Below are positions 1-10,992 of a stretch of 64,000 nt of DNA, piece after piece. The stretch covers positions 124,001 to 188,000 of the forward strand of contig NZ_JASJAV010000029.1 in the NCBI RefSeq assembly GCF_030066895.1. Direction: 5' to 3'. The notes below the pieces were generated by a model. That model was not told where the DNA came from. It was given only the letters and a program-made list of their open reading frames with translations, and searched no databases. This DNA is from Breoghania sp. (lineage in GTDB: Bacteria; Pseudomonadota; Alphaproteobacteria; Rhizobiales; Stappiaceae). Positions within the stretch are counted from its first letter, which is position 1; the number at the start of each line of letters is the position of its first letter. Position numbers and translations under genes: made by a program.

Positions 1-281
1 GCAGGATCGGTGAGCAGGCGGCGCTGATGGCTCGGGTTCTTGTGGAACACGTCAATGTTTATGCCGAGGATCTTGCTGGGATCGAAGTCGCGCACGAGTT
101 CGCGGAAATGCGCCGCGTGCTCGTTCAGCAAGTTCATCGTGCTTTCGTTGATATAGGTGATCGTGAAATCCCGATCGATCATCATGACCGTCGTCGACAC
201 GTTGTCGATCGCCTGACGCATGTTGCGATCGATTCCCTGTTCCTGGGGGGCCGCACCGCCGGCGGAGTTGAATCAGGACAT
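1..281 (-). pseudogene. Methyl-accepting chemotaxis protein, PAS-containing N-terminal part (runs off left edge)
   Basis: Only the start of a chemoreceptor is present; methylation and signalling helices lie outside the window. Reading leftwards from the ATG at 281-279 the product has a PAS fold (IDRDFTITYINESTMNLL, later VFHKNPSHQRRLL), as in PAS-type chemoreceptors that sense through a soluble domain. AAAGGA about 8 nt upstream is a plausible ribosome site and supports this start. Codon 3 is TGA (275-273), where Trp would fit, so initiation is followed at once by a stop; an in-frame ATG at 221-219 could restart after part of the leader is lost. It is the last gene of a STAS-cheY-cheA-cheW-mcp unit on this strand. 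The family call is firm; ligand unknown. Confidence 0.75.
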
Positions 282-408
282 CTTGTGTTTCCTTTCGACC
301 TTTCGGATTGGGCTGGCGAGGGACTATCCGTTACGCACCCGGCGAGAGTTCAAGTTGGGGGATGCCTGGGCCGCTCTTCCTCGTTGCGGCGGCGTCCGGT
401 CATTCCTG

Positions 409-925
409 TCAAGCGGCGATCTCTCCATTCACCGTCGTCTGTTCGCGTCCGAAGAGCTTTTCGAGCGATAGAATGATGACCATCCCGTTCTGGGTGGTGA
501 CGATGCCGGACAGATAGGCGGTCGATGCCGCATGCTCTGTTTCGGGAACCGGCCTGATTTCGTCGGAGTCGATGGTCAGGATGTCGGAAACCGCATCGAC
601 GAGCAGGCCGATGGTCCGGTCCATCACGCTGGCGATGATGACCACGTGAAAGGCCGAAGCCTCGGTCATGCCCATGCCGAAGCGGCAGCGCAGATCGAAG
701 ATCGGCACGATGTGCCGCGCAGGTTCATGACGCCGCGATTGTACTGGGGCTGATTGGGCAGGGTCGCCGTTTCCGTCCAGCCCTTGATCTCGCGCACCGA
801 AATGATGTCGATCGTGAATTCTTCCCTGTCGACGCGGAAACTGATGAACTGACGCGTTTCGCGCACGGACTGGTCCGGCTTGGCGGTCGTTTCCGCCACG
901 GGGGCATGTCTTCGATGTTGCTCAT
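409..925 (-). pseudogene. cheW: CheW chemotaxis coupling protein, two frameshifts
   Basis: CheW links chemoreceptors to the CheA kinase. The product reads MSNIEDMPP, then RETRQFISFRVDREEF and DIISVREIKGW, NLRGT, IFDLRCRFGM, and ends in LSLEKLFGRE, covering a whole CheW fold of about 170 residues. Three frames are needed. The first shift falls in a run of five C near 898, where six would restore the frame. The second lies near 700, where one base is missing between NLRG and VPIFDLR. The ATG (925-923) overlaps the cheA stop as ATGA, so the two are translationally coupled. Identity is clear; the gene as written gives only short fragments. Confidence 0.85.
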
Positions 926-3142
926 GACAATCCTTCGTCTTGCTCAAGCCAGAGCGGCAAGGGGGCTCCCGTTTCGGGTGACGAAGCCGGTGCGATCTCG
1001 GTGTCGGTGGAAATCTGGGACGGACGGGCGACATGTCCTGACGCGTGATCAGGCATGCGGCGCAACTGCTCGACATCCAGGATCAGGGACACGCGGCCGT
1101 CACCCAGAATGGTGGCGCCGGATATGCCGGGAATTGGCTCGAAATTGTCGTGCAGGCTCTTGATCACCACCTGCTGTTGGCCGATCAGCTCATCGACCAC
1201 GATGACGATCTTGCTGTTGTTGGCGCTCTCCACCAGGACCACGAGGCCGTCCCATGCGACGGGAATGGCCTCGCGCACGCCGAAGATGCGGCTGAGGTGA
1301 ATGAGGCGGATGTATTCGCCGCGGATGAACACAACTTCGCCGCCGCCGGTCAGGGCACGGACATGTGCGCGATCCGGCTTGAAGCTTTCCACGATGCTCG
1401 TCAGCGGGAGGATGTATTTCTCACGTCCGACGGCCACCAGCATCCCGTCAAGCACCGCCAGGGTGAGCGGGATGCTCAGGGTGAAACGGGTGCCCTTGCC
1501 CGCTTTCGGGCGCATGGTGATGCGGCCGCCGAGATTGACGATGTTCCGGCGCACGACATCCATGCCGACGCCGCGCCCCGACACGTCGGATACGGCGGCT
1601 GCGGTTGAGAAGCCTGGTGCGAAGATCAGATCGTCGATCTCGTCGTCGCAAAGCTTGGCATCGGGGGCGATGAGATCTTTCTCCACCGCCTTGGCGACAG
1701 CTTTTCGCGACTGATACCGGCGCCGTCATCGGTCAGTTCGATGAGAATGTTACCGCTGGCATGGCTGGCGGTCAGGCGAACAGTGCCCTGTTCCGACTTG
1801 CCGTTCGTGGCGCGGACATCGGGAGCCTCGATGCCGTGATCAACGGCGTTGCGGATCATGTGAGTCAGCGGATCCGCGAGTTCCTCGATGACCGTCTTGT
1901 CGATTTCGGTCCGTTCTCCGGCAGTCATGAGCCGAACCTTCTTGCCGAGCTTGGCGGAGATGTCGCGCACCATGCGCGGCATGCGCGCGAAGACGGATTT
2001 GACCGGCTGCATGCGGATCGCCATCACGCATTCCTGCAATTCACGCGTCAGCGTGGCGATCTCGTCGAACCCTTGCGTGGCGGCGAGCGGCGGTGTCTCC
2101 ATCTCGTCCGCGTTGGACTGCTGGACGAGCATCTATTGTGCGATGATGAGCTCGCCGACCACGTTGACCAGCCGGTCGACGCGGGCGAGATCGACGCGAA
2201 TGGAGGTAACACCCGAGCCTTTCTGATTGGCCGCGGCCTAGCCTGCCTCGGACGCCGCTGCGGCGAGCGTCGGGGCCTGTACGGCAGGCGCGGTTCTCGG
2301 GCGCAGGCGTCGTTCCCGCATCCTCGGGCGCGGTTTCTGCGGTTTCGTCTTTGCCTGCGTTCGTCGCGACTGTCTCTGCCGGGGATGCCATCCGTGCGAT
2401 GACCAGGTCGCAATCCTCGTCGACGAATTCGAAGATCTCCTGCAAATCGGCAACCGAGTGCTCGGTTTCGATCTCGATATCCCAGGCGAGATAGGCGTCT
2501 TCGGGTTCGATCGCGTTCAGATGCGGCAAGCGGGCTTGTGTCGCAGGACAGCGTGAAGGTGCCGAGCCGCATGAGTTCACGGATGAGCAGAAGCGGCTCA
2601 TTGGCGTGGCGGAACAGTTCCAGAAAGGGAGCAAAGCGAATTGAATAGCGGGTGGAGGTCGGCGTTTCCGGCGCGGTTGCCGCTGCCGTGGAGGCAGAAC
2701 TGTCGGAAGGTGTGTCCGACTGCTTTGACAGCCCCGCCTGCTTGAGAAGAGCATTCAGATCCGCCGCTTCCGCTTCGCCGAAATCGGGGGCAAGCTCGCG
2801 TCCCTCCTGTGCCGCTTTCACCCGCGTCGCCAGCGCGTCGGTGGCGCGCACGAGAACCGATGTCACGGCCTCGCTCTGTTGGACCTGGCCGTCGCGCAGG
2901 GCATCGAGCAGGGCCTCATAGGTATGGGAGAACGTGACGAGTCGGGTGAAGCTGAACGCACCCGCACCCGCCTTGATCGAATGGACGGCGCGGAAGATCG
3001 CGTTCAATTGCTCCGTGTCCGCCGCATGCTCCTGCAAGTCGGCTAGGTGTTCGTCGAGCGCGGACAGCAATTCCGCGCATTCCTCGAAGAAGGTCTGGCG
3101 GAATTGTGCGAAGTCGTCGGTGTCAGGGCGATCGGAACTCAA
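922..3142 (-). pseudogene. cheA: CheA chemotaxis histidine kinase, five lesions
   Basis: CheA autophosphorylates on its Hpt domain and passes phosphate to CheY. In order one sees the Hpt domain with its phospho-acceptor His (FRAVHSIKAGAGAF), a linker, a dimerisation helix (RVDRLVNVVGEL), the ATPase N-box (HMIRNAVDHGIEAP), the G-rich boxes (DDGAGI; SGRGVGMDVVRRN) and the CheW-like regulatory domain (ILPLTSIVESF). TTG at 3142-3140, nine bases after GGAGG, is the likeliest start. Damage: frameshifts near 2530, 2300 and 1690, and in-frame TAG at 2240-2238 and 2135-2133. It lies 19 nt after cheY and overlaps cheW by ATGA. Function as written is lost, although every domain remains recognisable. Confidence 0.85.
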
Positions 3143-3161
3143 CGGCTCGGTCCTCCAGTCG

Positions 3162-3521
3162 TCAGCTCGACGGGCAAACCTTGTTGACGACCTGGAGCAG
3201 CTTGTCGGGCGCGAAGGGCTTGACGATCTAGCCGGTAGCTCCCGCCGCGCGTCCTTCCGCCTTCTTCTGGTCTCCACCTTTCGTCGTCAGAATGAGGATG
3301 GGAATGGTGCGATGGTGTGTTCCTGCCACCAACGTGACGCCGTCCATGTTGGGCATGTTGATGTCGGTGATGATCAGGTCGACTTGTGTCCCGTCCAGAA
3401 GGGTAAGCGCCTTGGCGCCGTCTTAGGCCTCCACCACATCAAAGCTTGCCACGTTGAGCTTGAAGCGGACCATGTCGCGCATTATCTTGGAATCATCGAC
3501 GGTCAGAACCCACTTGCCCAT
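3162..3521 (-). pseudogene. cheY: CheY-like response regulator, two in-frame stops
   Basis: This is a single-domain receiver that would carry phosphate from CheA to the flagellar motor. Features of the fold are VLTVDDSKIMRDMVRF (acidic pocket), IITDINMPNMDG (phospho-acceptor Asp), ILTTKGG (conserved Thr) and IVKPFAP (conserved Lys). Length is normal at about 119 codons. Two codons are nonsense: TAA at 3425-3423, where Glu, Asn or Asp is usual (VVEA-x-DGAK), and TAG at 3230-3228, where Trp is expected (GATG-W-IVKPF). The frame is otherwise intact. The ATG directly abuts the TAA of the STAS gene. Confidence 0.85.
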
Positions 3522-3800
3522 TTAATCCGTGCTCCGGCATTGCAGTTCTTCGATAAGCCCCAGATCCGTGCACGCGGTCAGAAGCGCCGGTGAGGGGGAG
3601 GCGATGGTGAAGGTGCGACCCTCGGCATTCAGGGTGCGGCCGGCGGCCAGAAGAACCTGAAGGCAGGCCGTTCCGACGCGATCGACTTGCCCGGCATTGA
3701 CGCAAACGTTGCGCTCGGCGCTGTCCTCCACCGTCAACGCGACCTTCAGCGCCGTTGCTGCCTCGATGTCCAGATGTTCGGGTAGATCTATGGTTAGCAT
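3522..3800 (-). CDS. STAS-domain protein of the chemotaxis operon
   Basis: This is a small intact protein of 92 residues with an anti-sigma-antagonist (STAS) fold: MLTIDLPEHLDIEAA at the start, a helix-strand pattern through DRVGTACLQVLLAAG, and a short C-terminal helix. The Ser/Thr usually phosphorylated in SpoIIAA-type partners corresponds to the region around VGTACLQ and is not a clear match, so a phospho-switch is uncertain. Members of this family often precede cheY-cheA in alphaproteobacterial chemotaxis clusters, and here the TAA abuts the cheY ATG. It is one of the few undamaged genes at this end and the first gene of the unit. The upstream 220 nt (3801-4022) are strongly AT-rich and probably hold the promoter. 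Confidence 0.75.
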   Translation of the reverse strand: MLTIDLPEHLDIEAATALKVALTVEDSAERNVCVNAGQVDRVGTACLQVLLAAGRTLNAEGRTFTIASPSPALLTACTDLGLIEELQCRSTD

Positions 3801-4022
3801 CTATTCTTCGTGCAGGGCCGTTGTTGGGATTCCATTCGGATTCAGTACTAGTAGTCACTTGTAGTTATAAGTCGATATTTTCAAGTTATACTTGTACATC
3901 AAATCGCTTAAATAATGATTAATGCGAATTATTTAATATTATATTGAATAATATATACGAAAATACGCTAAGTTAGTTTTGCATATGGGCAGGGAACGGT
4001 GTCATGCAGACATCATTCTTTG

Positions 4023-6376
4023 CTAGTCGGCGGCGCGTTGGAGGCTGCCGTCGTCGAGCAACCCGAGGACCTGGCGGAGGGAGGTCAGTAGGAGCATGGC
4101 GCGCTCCGGTCTTGTCTCGTCGCCTGCATCTTCAACCGAGCGAGCCAGAACGGTGACGTCGTCGAGACCGAACTGGGCAAACAGGCCCGCGCAACGATGG
4201 GCCGCAGTGCCTATGGCCGGGAGATCGTTCTCCTCAAGCGCTGTTTCGAGGGCGTCGATATAGTCGCTCGTATTGCCGTGCAGCTTGTCCAGAAGGTCGT
4301 CGAATGTCTCCGTGCCCACGGCGTCCTTGAGTTCGCGCAAGGCGGAGGCGTTGATGTGCGGGACGGCGTCCGGCTTCGGCTCGTCTGTTGCCATGGGATC
4401 TGCGTGAGGTGTTGTTTCTTCCGTGCTCGCAAGCGGGAGGTGACCGTCGCTGCGAGGAGAACCGGTCGTGATCGCGTTGATGGCCATCTCCAGATCGTCT
4501 TGTCGAAGCGGTTTGACCAGATAGTCATCGAAGCCGGCGCGCGCGGCACGATCGCGGCTATCGGCGTGAACCTGTGTAGAAAGGGCAAATATGGGAACGG
4601 CGTTCATCGGCTCGGGCAGGCAACGCACGCTCATGGCGGTTGCGAAGTCGTCGAGGCACGGCATCTGGATATCCAGGATCACCAGGTCGAAAGGTTCGTC
4701 CCTGATGGCCTTGAGCGCCTCCTGACCATCGGCGACGGCCTTCACCGTATGGCCGCTGCGCTCAAACATCTTGGTGACGATCGTCCTGCTGGCGGGGGTG
4801 TCCTCGGCGACCAGGATACGCAAAGCGGATTGCGAGCTATCGGCAATGTGATCCGGGGGGAGTTCTACAGTCGCAGGTTGCAGCGCGTCCTGCTCGGCCT
4901 CGACCATGGAAATGTCGAGACGGAAGGTTGTGGCATAGCCCCGACGCTCGCACAGGTTGATCGTTCCTTCCATGAGATACGCAAGCCGTTTGCAGATCGC
5001 TAGTCCCATGCCGGAACCGGCAGCCTCCTTGCCGTTGCGCGTGCTGCCCTGCTCGAACGTATTGAATAGCCGGGGAACGTCGGCAGGCGGTATGCCTATG
5101 CCTGTATCGCGGATTTCGAAGAAGATGATGTCGTCCCCATCATTCTTGCCGCGTCCGGCGACAAATTCCACGCATCTGGCTTCGGCGAACAGGTTGAAGA
5201 CGATCTGGTGCAATCGGTCGCGGTCGACGTGAATGATCAGCGGCAGGTTGCGCGCAAAGTCGTGGCGCAAGTCGATCGGTTTCTCTGCGATCAAAACCCG
5301 TGCGACATTCAACAGACGCTCCAACATCGCCTGAAGGTTGAAGTCGCTCGGGCGCAGTTCCATCCGGCCGCTCTCCAGCCGGGAGATGTCCAGAATGTCG
5401 TTGACCAGTCCCAGCAGATGCTGGGCGGCCTTATCGATGCCGTTGGAGAAGAGGTGCTGTTCGGCGTCCAGATTCGTATCGCGCAAAAGCTGACAGGACC
5501 CCATGACCGCGTTCATCGGAGTGCGGATCTCGTGGCTGATCATGGCCAGAAATTCCGATTTCGCGCGGTTGGCGCTCTGGGCGGCGCTTGCCAGTTCCTC
5601 CAGGCGAAGGGCCTGCTCTTCGAGTGCCGCGGCTTGCTGCTCAAGGCGCGCATAGGCATCGGACAGGGCATTCTCGCGGGTCTTGGCGTCTGTGATGTCG
5701 GTCAGCACGTTGACGATCCTGCCGTGCGCGTGATCCGATTGGAGATGCGGATCCAGCGTCCGTCGGCAAGGCTCTCTTCGACCGCGGCAAAGGACCAGCT
5801 GCGGCGGTGCGTTGCCCGGTGTTCGATGAAGGCCTCCAGGTCATCGATCGGCCCGTAGATTCCGGCCTGTGCTGCGGCGCGGATGAGGTCGCGAAAGGTT
5901 GCGCCGGGCCGGATCTGGTCCGCAACTTCGGGATAAAGCGCGCGAAAGGGTGCGTTGCACAGGACGAGGCGGTCCTGATCGTCGAAAATCGAAAAACCCT
6001 CTTGCGTGCTTTCGATCGCATCGAGCAGGGTTGTGCGCGCGTCCTGCGCCTCTTCGGCCAGCCGATCGATATCCGATGATTGTTGTTCGAGCCGCTCGCG
6101 AATGGTGTGCAGTTCATCCGTGCGGGGCTGGGGGCGGCATCGTCCGAAGATGAAGCCGAAACACAGGCCGCTCAGGCCGATCGCCCCGCCCAGCACGATC
6201 ACGGTGAAGGCGTCGTCACTGGAGAGGTGGGAAATGGAACGGCCGAGCTCGAACGCCGCCAGCCCGGTTGCGCTTGCGCACGTAATAAGGGTCAGATGTA
6301 TCATAAGGGTCAGATGTATCGCTCGACCGCCGCGTCGTCGGGAGCGGTCGGTGAACACATTCTTGAAAGGGCGCAT
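4023..6376 (-). pseudogene. Hybrid sensor histidine kinase (2 TM-PAS-HisKA-HATPase-REC-Hpt), frameshifted
   Basis: This is a membrane-bound phosphorelay kinase. Domains in order: two membrane segments (around LITCASATGLAAFELG and VIVLGGAIGLSGLCFGFIFG), a coiled linker, a PAS domain (EGFSIFDDQDRLVLCN), HisKA with H-box SHEIRTPMN, HATPase ([18 protein letters not shown]), a receiver (VILDIQMP) and a C-terminal Hpt (AAHRCAG). One frameshift near 5705 separates PAS from kinase. The ATPase N-box is abnormal: [11 protein letters not shown] stands where NxxGNAxKFT is normal, so the Mg-binding Asn seems lost. An exact 18-bp tandem duplication (6285-6320) repeats MIHLTL near the N-terminus. It stands alone, upstream of the chemotaxis unit; the signal is unknown. 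Confidence 0.8.
6285..6320. repeat. Exact 18-bp tandem duplication inside the histidine kinase gene
   Basis: Two identical 18-base units (6285-6302 and 6303-6320, ATAAGGGTCAGATGTATC) lie head to tail. On the minus strand they encode MIHLTL twice near the N-terminus of the kinase, so the reading frame is kept. It looks like a replication-slippage duplication. Confidence 0.85.
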
Positions 6377-7269
6377 GAGCAGGATTTGAAGTTTCTATGT
6401 GTATCCCTGCGCTATTATTCTAAATATCAATCGTAAATGTAGAATTATTATATTTATTTATTGTCTTTTTATTTCTAATGGTTCGTATATATATTTACAA
6501 AATGGATAGTAATGCGAAATTTAAGCATGAATTTCCGATCGCGCCTGAAATCGTGATGGGGCAGGAGCTTGGTCCGTCCGGGAGGGTCAAGTGCCTTGCA
6601 TCAGGGCTCGTTCGGCTGGTTTGGCTTCGGTGAAGAGCGTTTGAGCGAGGGAAACCGGGGGAATGAGAGGTCTTTTCGTCCATTTGTGACGAGTTGGTTC
6701 GAGTTTTGCGCTTTTCTCGAAATAAGATCAACGAATTCAATGTTTTATATGATCAGTTGAAATCGGGAGCGCTTTATCTACGGAAAAAAGACGTCGCGAA
6801 ATCAGGAGGTTGTGAAAATTGCTTTGAAATTGATCTGGCAGGATCAAATATTAGGCAAGTGCCCTGCGCATTCATGCGGCTGACCCCATCATCGGACAGT
6901 CGGGTCGAAAGGCTCCAGTTTCGTTTGAGTTTCCATTGTGATTTTTGACTAATCTTTGACTCTCCGTATTTTTTCCATTTCCTGGTTGGAGAGTTTCTGT
7001 TCGACGGAGGATTGTCCTTGTCCGGCTGTGCTGGCTTTCGCATGGGGAGCGTGGTCGTGTCTGAGAATTGGGCACGCCGGTTTTCTGGGCTTGGAGCCGA
7101 TTGACAAGTTAACGATCCTTCGTAATGCTTGATCCAACATAGCGGCCCATGGCTCGCCGCACGGCATTTGCGCTCCGGTTTCTCGCTAATCCCGCGTGGA
7201 TTGCGTTTTCTGGGTTTTTTGTGCTTGGCGCGGGGCAGGGCAGGAGAAAATCAACACGACGGGAACGCG
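6377..7269. other. Gene-free stretch between kinase and amide operon
   Basis: About 890 nt without a credible gene. The first 120 nt are very AT-rich (around 6410-6500) and probably hold the promoter of the leftward kinase gene. The rest has only short open frames with no recognisable family and unlike codon use. The last 200 nt are the leader of the rightward amide operon. There a 5-bp stem (AATCC/GGATT, 7188-7202) is followed 12 nt later by six Ts (7215-7220), which is too loose for a convincing terminator but worth a look because the second gene encodes an AmiR-like antiterminator. Confidence 0.5.
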
Positions 7270-8486
7270 ATGATGCGAGGCGCGGAAATACCTCTGGGAG
7301 TGCTGTTTTCCGGTATCGGGGCCTATGCGCCGATCGGGCGGGCAGCGGTTGAGGGCGCGCTGATCGCGATCGAGGAGGTCAACGCCAGCGACCTGTTCGA
7401 TTTCCGCTTTCGGGCCGTCGTGGCGGATCCTGCGGGCAAGGCCGATCAGTATGCGGTTCTTGCCCGGCAGATGATGGCCGAGGGCGGGTGCCGCCACATT
7501 ATCGGATGTCAGACGCCATCAAGTCGGAAGGAAGTCCTGCCGGTTCTGGAGCGCCATCAGGGCTTGCTCTGGTATGCGACGCCTTATGAGGGCTTCGAAA
7601 GCCACGAGCGGGTGATCTACACGGGCGCCTGCCCGAACCAGAACATCGTGCGGCTGTTTGCGGCCATTCTGCCGGGGTTCGGCAAACGCGCGTTTCTCGC
7701 CGGATCCAACTACATCTGGGGCTGGGAGATGAACCGCATCGCCCGCGAAATTCTCGTCGCCCGGGAAGGCAGCGTGCTGGGCGAGCGCTACGTTGCGGTC
7801 GGCAATGTCGAGATCGAGCATCTGGTTGCCGAGATCGCCCAACTCCGCCCGGATTTTGTTTTCAACAACCTGATCGGCGATTCAAGCTATGCCTTCCTGC
7901 GGGCGCTGCATGAGCTTGCGGCGGTTGATCCGACGTTCCGTCCAGAAGTGATGCCCGTTCTGAGCTGCAATCTGACGGAAGCAGAGTTGTCGAGCATCGG
8001 CACGGCTGCGGCCGGGGTCATCTCTCCACGACGAGCTATTTCGAGACGGTGGATAGTGCGCAGAACCGCGAGTTCGTTGCGCGGATGCGAGCGCGGCGCG
8101 CCGGAATCGGACGGCTTGGCGCTGGCGTTTCGGCCATGTTCGCGGGGCCCTATCAGGCCGTCTGAGCGCTGGCGCAGGCGATCAAGGCGGGCGGATCCGT
8201 CGAGGTGGAAGCGGTGCGCGATCTTCTGCCCGATCTGGAACTCTCCACCCCTGTCGCGCCGCCCACCATCGATCGATCGACCCAGCACGCGACGTTGACG
8301 CCGTATATCGGCGGCGTCGAGGAGGTGGCCGGAGACGGGCGGGTCGGTGGCGGGTTCCGCATTCTCACGCTCGCCGCGTAGCCCGTCGCGCCCGATCCCT
8401 ATCTGGTCAATCTGAATGCCAGTCGTGACGATCTGCCGGGGTCGGGTAACGATCGAGAGGCGACTTTTCTGAGGGTTGTCAAATGA
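7270..8486 (+). pseudogene. AmiC-like amide-sensing periplasmic-binding-fold protein, broken
   Basis: AmiC binds short amides and releases the antiterminator AmiR. The product begins at tandem ATGs (7270, 7273) as RGAEIPLGVLFSGIGAYAPI, without a signal peptide, as expected for the cytoplasmic sensor. It continues through GCQTPSSRKEVLPVLE, LWYATPYEGFES and SNYIWGWEMNRI, diagnostic of the AmiC/urea-amide branch of type 1 binding proteins. A frameshift near 8035 and in-frame TGA (8163-8165) and TAG (8379-8381) break the C-terminal third; the last stop probably replaces Glu. Total length of about 404 codons is normal. The stop overlaps the next ATG (ATGA), and the AmiR partner follows directly, which supports the call. 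Confidence 0.75.
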
Positions 8487-9108
8487 GATTGAAAGCCTTC
8501 AAGACACCGAATTTTCGTGGCTGGAAGGCGGTTATCCTGCACCGTCCGCACGGCGATGTGGATCACCTGACCTGCCAGTTGGAACGCCTCGGCATGGAGG
8601 TCGCCCATGCGTGGCCGAACCTGGCTCCCGAGCACAAGGCGGCCGATCTGATCCTGTTCGATGCAAATATGGGGCATGAGGAACAATTCCCCTGGCCGCA
8701 GAGCGATCTGCCCATGCCGATGGTGGCGCTGATCGGGCGCCGAGCCGGGTGGGATGGGCTATCCAGTGCGGGGCTGGGGCCCACATGAGCAAGCCGATCG
8801 GTTCCACCGGTATCTACGGTGCGCTCGTGGTCGCCGTCCGTTCCTTCCAGACCCGGCGGGAGGCTTTGGTCCGGATCGCCGATCTGGAAAGCCGCCTGGC
8901 ACGACGGCCGAACGTGGTCGAGGCCGTTCTGTTTCTCATGGACGTGCACAAGTGCGATGCGTAGACGGCTTACGGCCATCTGAGGTCGTTGGTCATGACG
9001 GGGCGGGTGTCGATCGAGGATGCCGTCGACGATCTGGCAAAGCGCAATTCAGGTGACTTTCCTCGATATAAGTTGGCCCGGTACAAGCAGGAAGGGGCGA
9101 ACTCGTGA
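8483..9108 (+). pseudogene. AmiR-like ANTAR antiterminator/response regulator, broken
   Basis: AmiR-type proteins bind leader RNA through a C-terminal ANTAR domain and prevent transcription termination when inducer frees them from AmiC. The N-terminal half is a degenerate receiver (GWKAVILHRPHGDVDHL, LILFDANMGHE); the ANTAR helices follow (LESRLARRPNVVEAVLFLM, TAYGHLRSLVMTGR, EDAVDDLAK). A frameshift near 8740 joins the halves, and TAG at 8962-8964 interrupts the ANTAR domain just before TAYGHLR. It overlaps amiC by ATGA and the downstream permease by GTGA, so sensor, regulator and transporter are one transcription unit. Its RNA target is presumably in the leader before 7270. Confidence 0.7.
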
Positions 9109-9992
9109 GCGAGGTCTCCATTCCTCAGGAAAGCACCGGCGCGCCGGCCAGAGAGCATACGCTCGTGAAGCGTCTGCTCCGGCGCAAGCTGGCGGCGTTT
9201 GCGCTTTTCCTCATCTTCGTGATTGTCGGCGCAGTGACCTTCGCGTCCGTCGTCGCCCCCTTCGATCCCGACGAACAGTTCTTTGACGGCCTGACCCTGC
9301 AGGGCGCTCCGTTGCCGCCGGGCGAACGGTTCTGGCTCGGCACCGATCTGCTCGGCCGGTATCTGTTGTCCCGCCTGATCTACGGTGCGCGCACCTCGCT
9401 CATCATCGGCATCGTTGCCAGCGGGATTGCGGTGGCGGTCGGCGCGCTGGTCGGCATTCTTGCGGACTTTTTCCGGGGTTGGGTCGAAACGGTGCTGATG
9501 CGCTTCACCGATCTGATGATGGCTTTCCCTGCGCTGCTGCTCGCCATAACGCTGGCGGCACTGTTCCGTCCCTCGCTGTGGATCGTGGCGATGGTGAACT
9601 GGGTGCAGATGGCGCGCGTGGTCTATACGGAAACCCGTTCATTGTCGGAACGCGAATTCATCGTCGCGGAACGGGCCATGGGGGTGGGGATCTTCCAGGT
9701 CTTGTTCCGCCACATTCTGCCACACCTGCTCTCTTCCATCGTGGTCTTCGGCACGCTCGGGATTTCCACGACGGTGCTTTTGGAGGCGACGCTCAGCTAT
9801 CTGGGCGTCGGCGTTCAGCCGCCCACGCCTTCGTGGGGCAATATCATCTACGAGAACCAAACCTACTTCACGTCTGCGCTATGGCTGGTTTTCTTTCCCG
9901 GTATCGCGATCATCGCGCTGGCCCTCGGCTTCAACATGCTGGGCTATGCCCTGCGCGAAGTGCTCGATCCCACCCAGAAGGGGAAGCAGTGA
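9105..9992 (+). CDS. ABC transporter permease, Dpp/Opp C type
   Basis: Intact inner-membrane permease of 295 residues. It has the long N-terminal segment and first helix (LAAFALFLIFVIVGAVTF), the GTD-LLGRYLLSR motif before the core, and the EAA loop that touches the ATPase (AERAMGVGIFQVLFRHILP), all typical of DppC/OppC/GsiD proteins. The GTG start overlaps the stop of the amiR-like gene. It pairs with the next gene to form the channel. In this setting it would import amides or small peptides rather than generic dipeptides; that substrate guess rests only on the flanking amide sensor and amidase. Confidence 0.85.
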   Translation: MSEVSIPQESTGAPAREHTLVKRLLRRKLAAFALFLIFVIVGAVTFASVVAPFDPDEQFFDGLTLQGAPLPPGERFWLGTDLLGRYLLSRLIYGARTSLIIGIVASGIAVAVGALVGILADFFRGWVETVLMRFTDLMMAFPALLLAITLAALFRPSLWIVAMVNWVQMARVVYTETRSLSEREFIVAERAMGVGIFQVLFRHILPHLLSSIVVFGTLGISTTVLLEATLSYLGVGVQPPTPSWGNIIYENQTYFTSALWLVFFPGIAIIALALGFNMLGYALREVLDPTQKGKQ

Positions 9993-9995
9993 GCC

Positions 9996-10916
9996 ATGGG
10001 CGCCTATGTCCTTCGCCGCATCCTGCAGTCGCTCCTGATCCTGCTGGGCGTCTCGTTCCTGACCTTCGTGCTGCTCTACCTGATTCCGGTCGATCCGGCC
10101 CGCCAGATCGCTGGGCGCAGTGCGAGTACCGAAACGGTCGAAAACATCCGCGAGCAACTGGGGCTGAACCTTCCCTTCTATAAGCAATATTTCCGCTATC
10201 TAGTCAGTTTGCTGCACGGGGATTTCGGCCGCTCCTATCTCCAGAAGACGGAAGTCGCGACGCTCATTGCCTCGCGGTTTCCGGTCTCGCTGTTGCTGAT
10301 GGTCGGCGCGATCTTCTGCGAGCTTCTGATTGGGCTCAGCACCGGGCTGATCGCCGCCTTGCGGCGCAACACGCCGACCGATATCGGCCTGATGGTTCTC
10401 TCCTTCGTCGGCGTGTCCTCGCCGCAATTAGTGATCGGCATCCTGCTTCTCTATGTCTTTGCGGTTCAGCTCGGCTGGTTTCCGATCGGCGGGTACGGAA
10501 CATTCCGGCACATGGTGCTACCCTCGCTGACCCTCGGGTTTCTGCAGGCTGGCTGGTACTCGCGCATGATGCGCTCCTCGATGATCGACGTGTTCAGGCA
10601 GGATTTCGTACGTACCGCGCGCGCCAAGGGGCTGACGCGTGCGCAAGTGCTGTTCGGCCACGCCCTTCCCAACGCGATCCTGCCGATCATCGCGATGGTC
10701 GGCATCGATATCGGCCTGTTCATGAGCGGCATTGTGGTGGTGGAAAGCGTGTTCGGCTGGCCCGGCATCGGTCAGCTTGCCTGGCAGACCATCCGGCGTG
10801 TCGACATCCCCATCATCATAGGCGTGACGCTTGTATCTGCGTTCGCGATCGTGCTCGGCAACTTCCTCGCCGATCTGATCGCGCCACTGATTGATCCTCG
10901 GATCAAGCTGCGCTGA
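9996..10916 (+). CDS. ABC transporter permease, Dpp/Opp B type
   Basis: Intact permease of 306 residues, the DppB/OppB/GsiC half of the channel. It starts [20 protein letters not shown], a standard N-terminal helix, has the periplasmic loop [17 protein letters not shown] and the EAA motif ([20 protein letters not shown]), and ends in the conserved tail [16 protein letters not shown]. It lies 3 nt after its partner. Both permeases are undamaged although nearly every other gene of the operon is broken. Confidence 0.85.
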   Translation: MGAYVLRRILQSLLILLGVSFLTFVLLYLIPVDPARQIAGRSASTETVENIREQLGLNLPFYKQYFRYLVSLLHGDFGRSYLQKTEVATLIASRFPVSLLLMVGAIFCELLIGLSTGLIAALRRNTPTDIGLMVLSFVGVSSPQLVIGILLLYVFAVQLGWFPIGGYGTFRHMVLPSLTLGFLQAGWYSRMMRSSMIDVFRQDFVRTARAKGLTRAQVLFGHALPNAILPIIAMVGIDIGLFMSGIVVVESVFGWPGIGQLAWQTIRRVDIPIIIGVTLVSAFAIVLGNFLADLIAPLIDPRIKLR

Positions 10917-10992
10917 GGCGCAAACACCCCTCTCGGCGGGAGTCTTCGCCAGAGCGGTCCGGAACAAAACATCTGCACCGAAGACATATGGA

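Noticed and set aside
7188..7220. Leader terminator or ANTAR target before the AmiC-like gene
   Set aside because: The stem has only five base pairs and the T run begins 12 nt later; no pair of hexaloop hairpins was found by eye.
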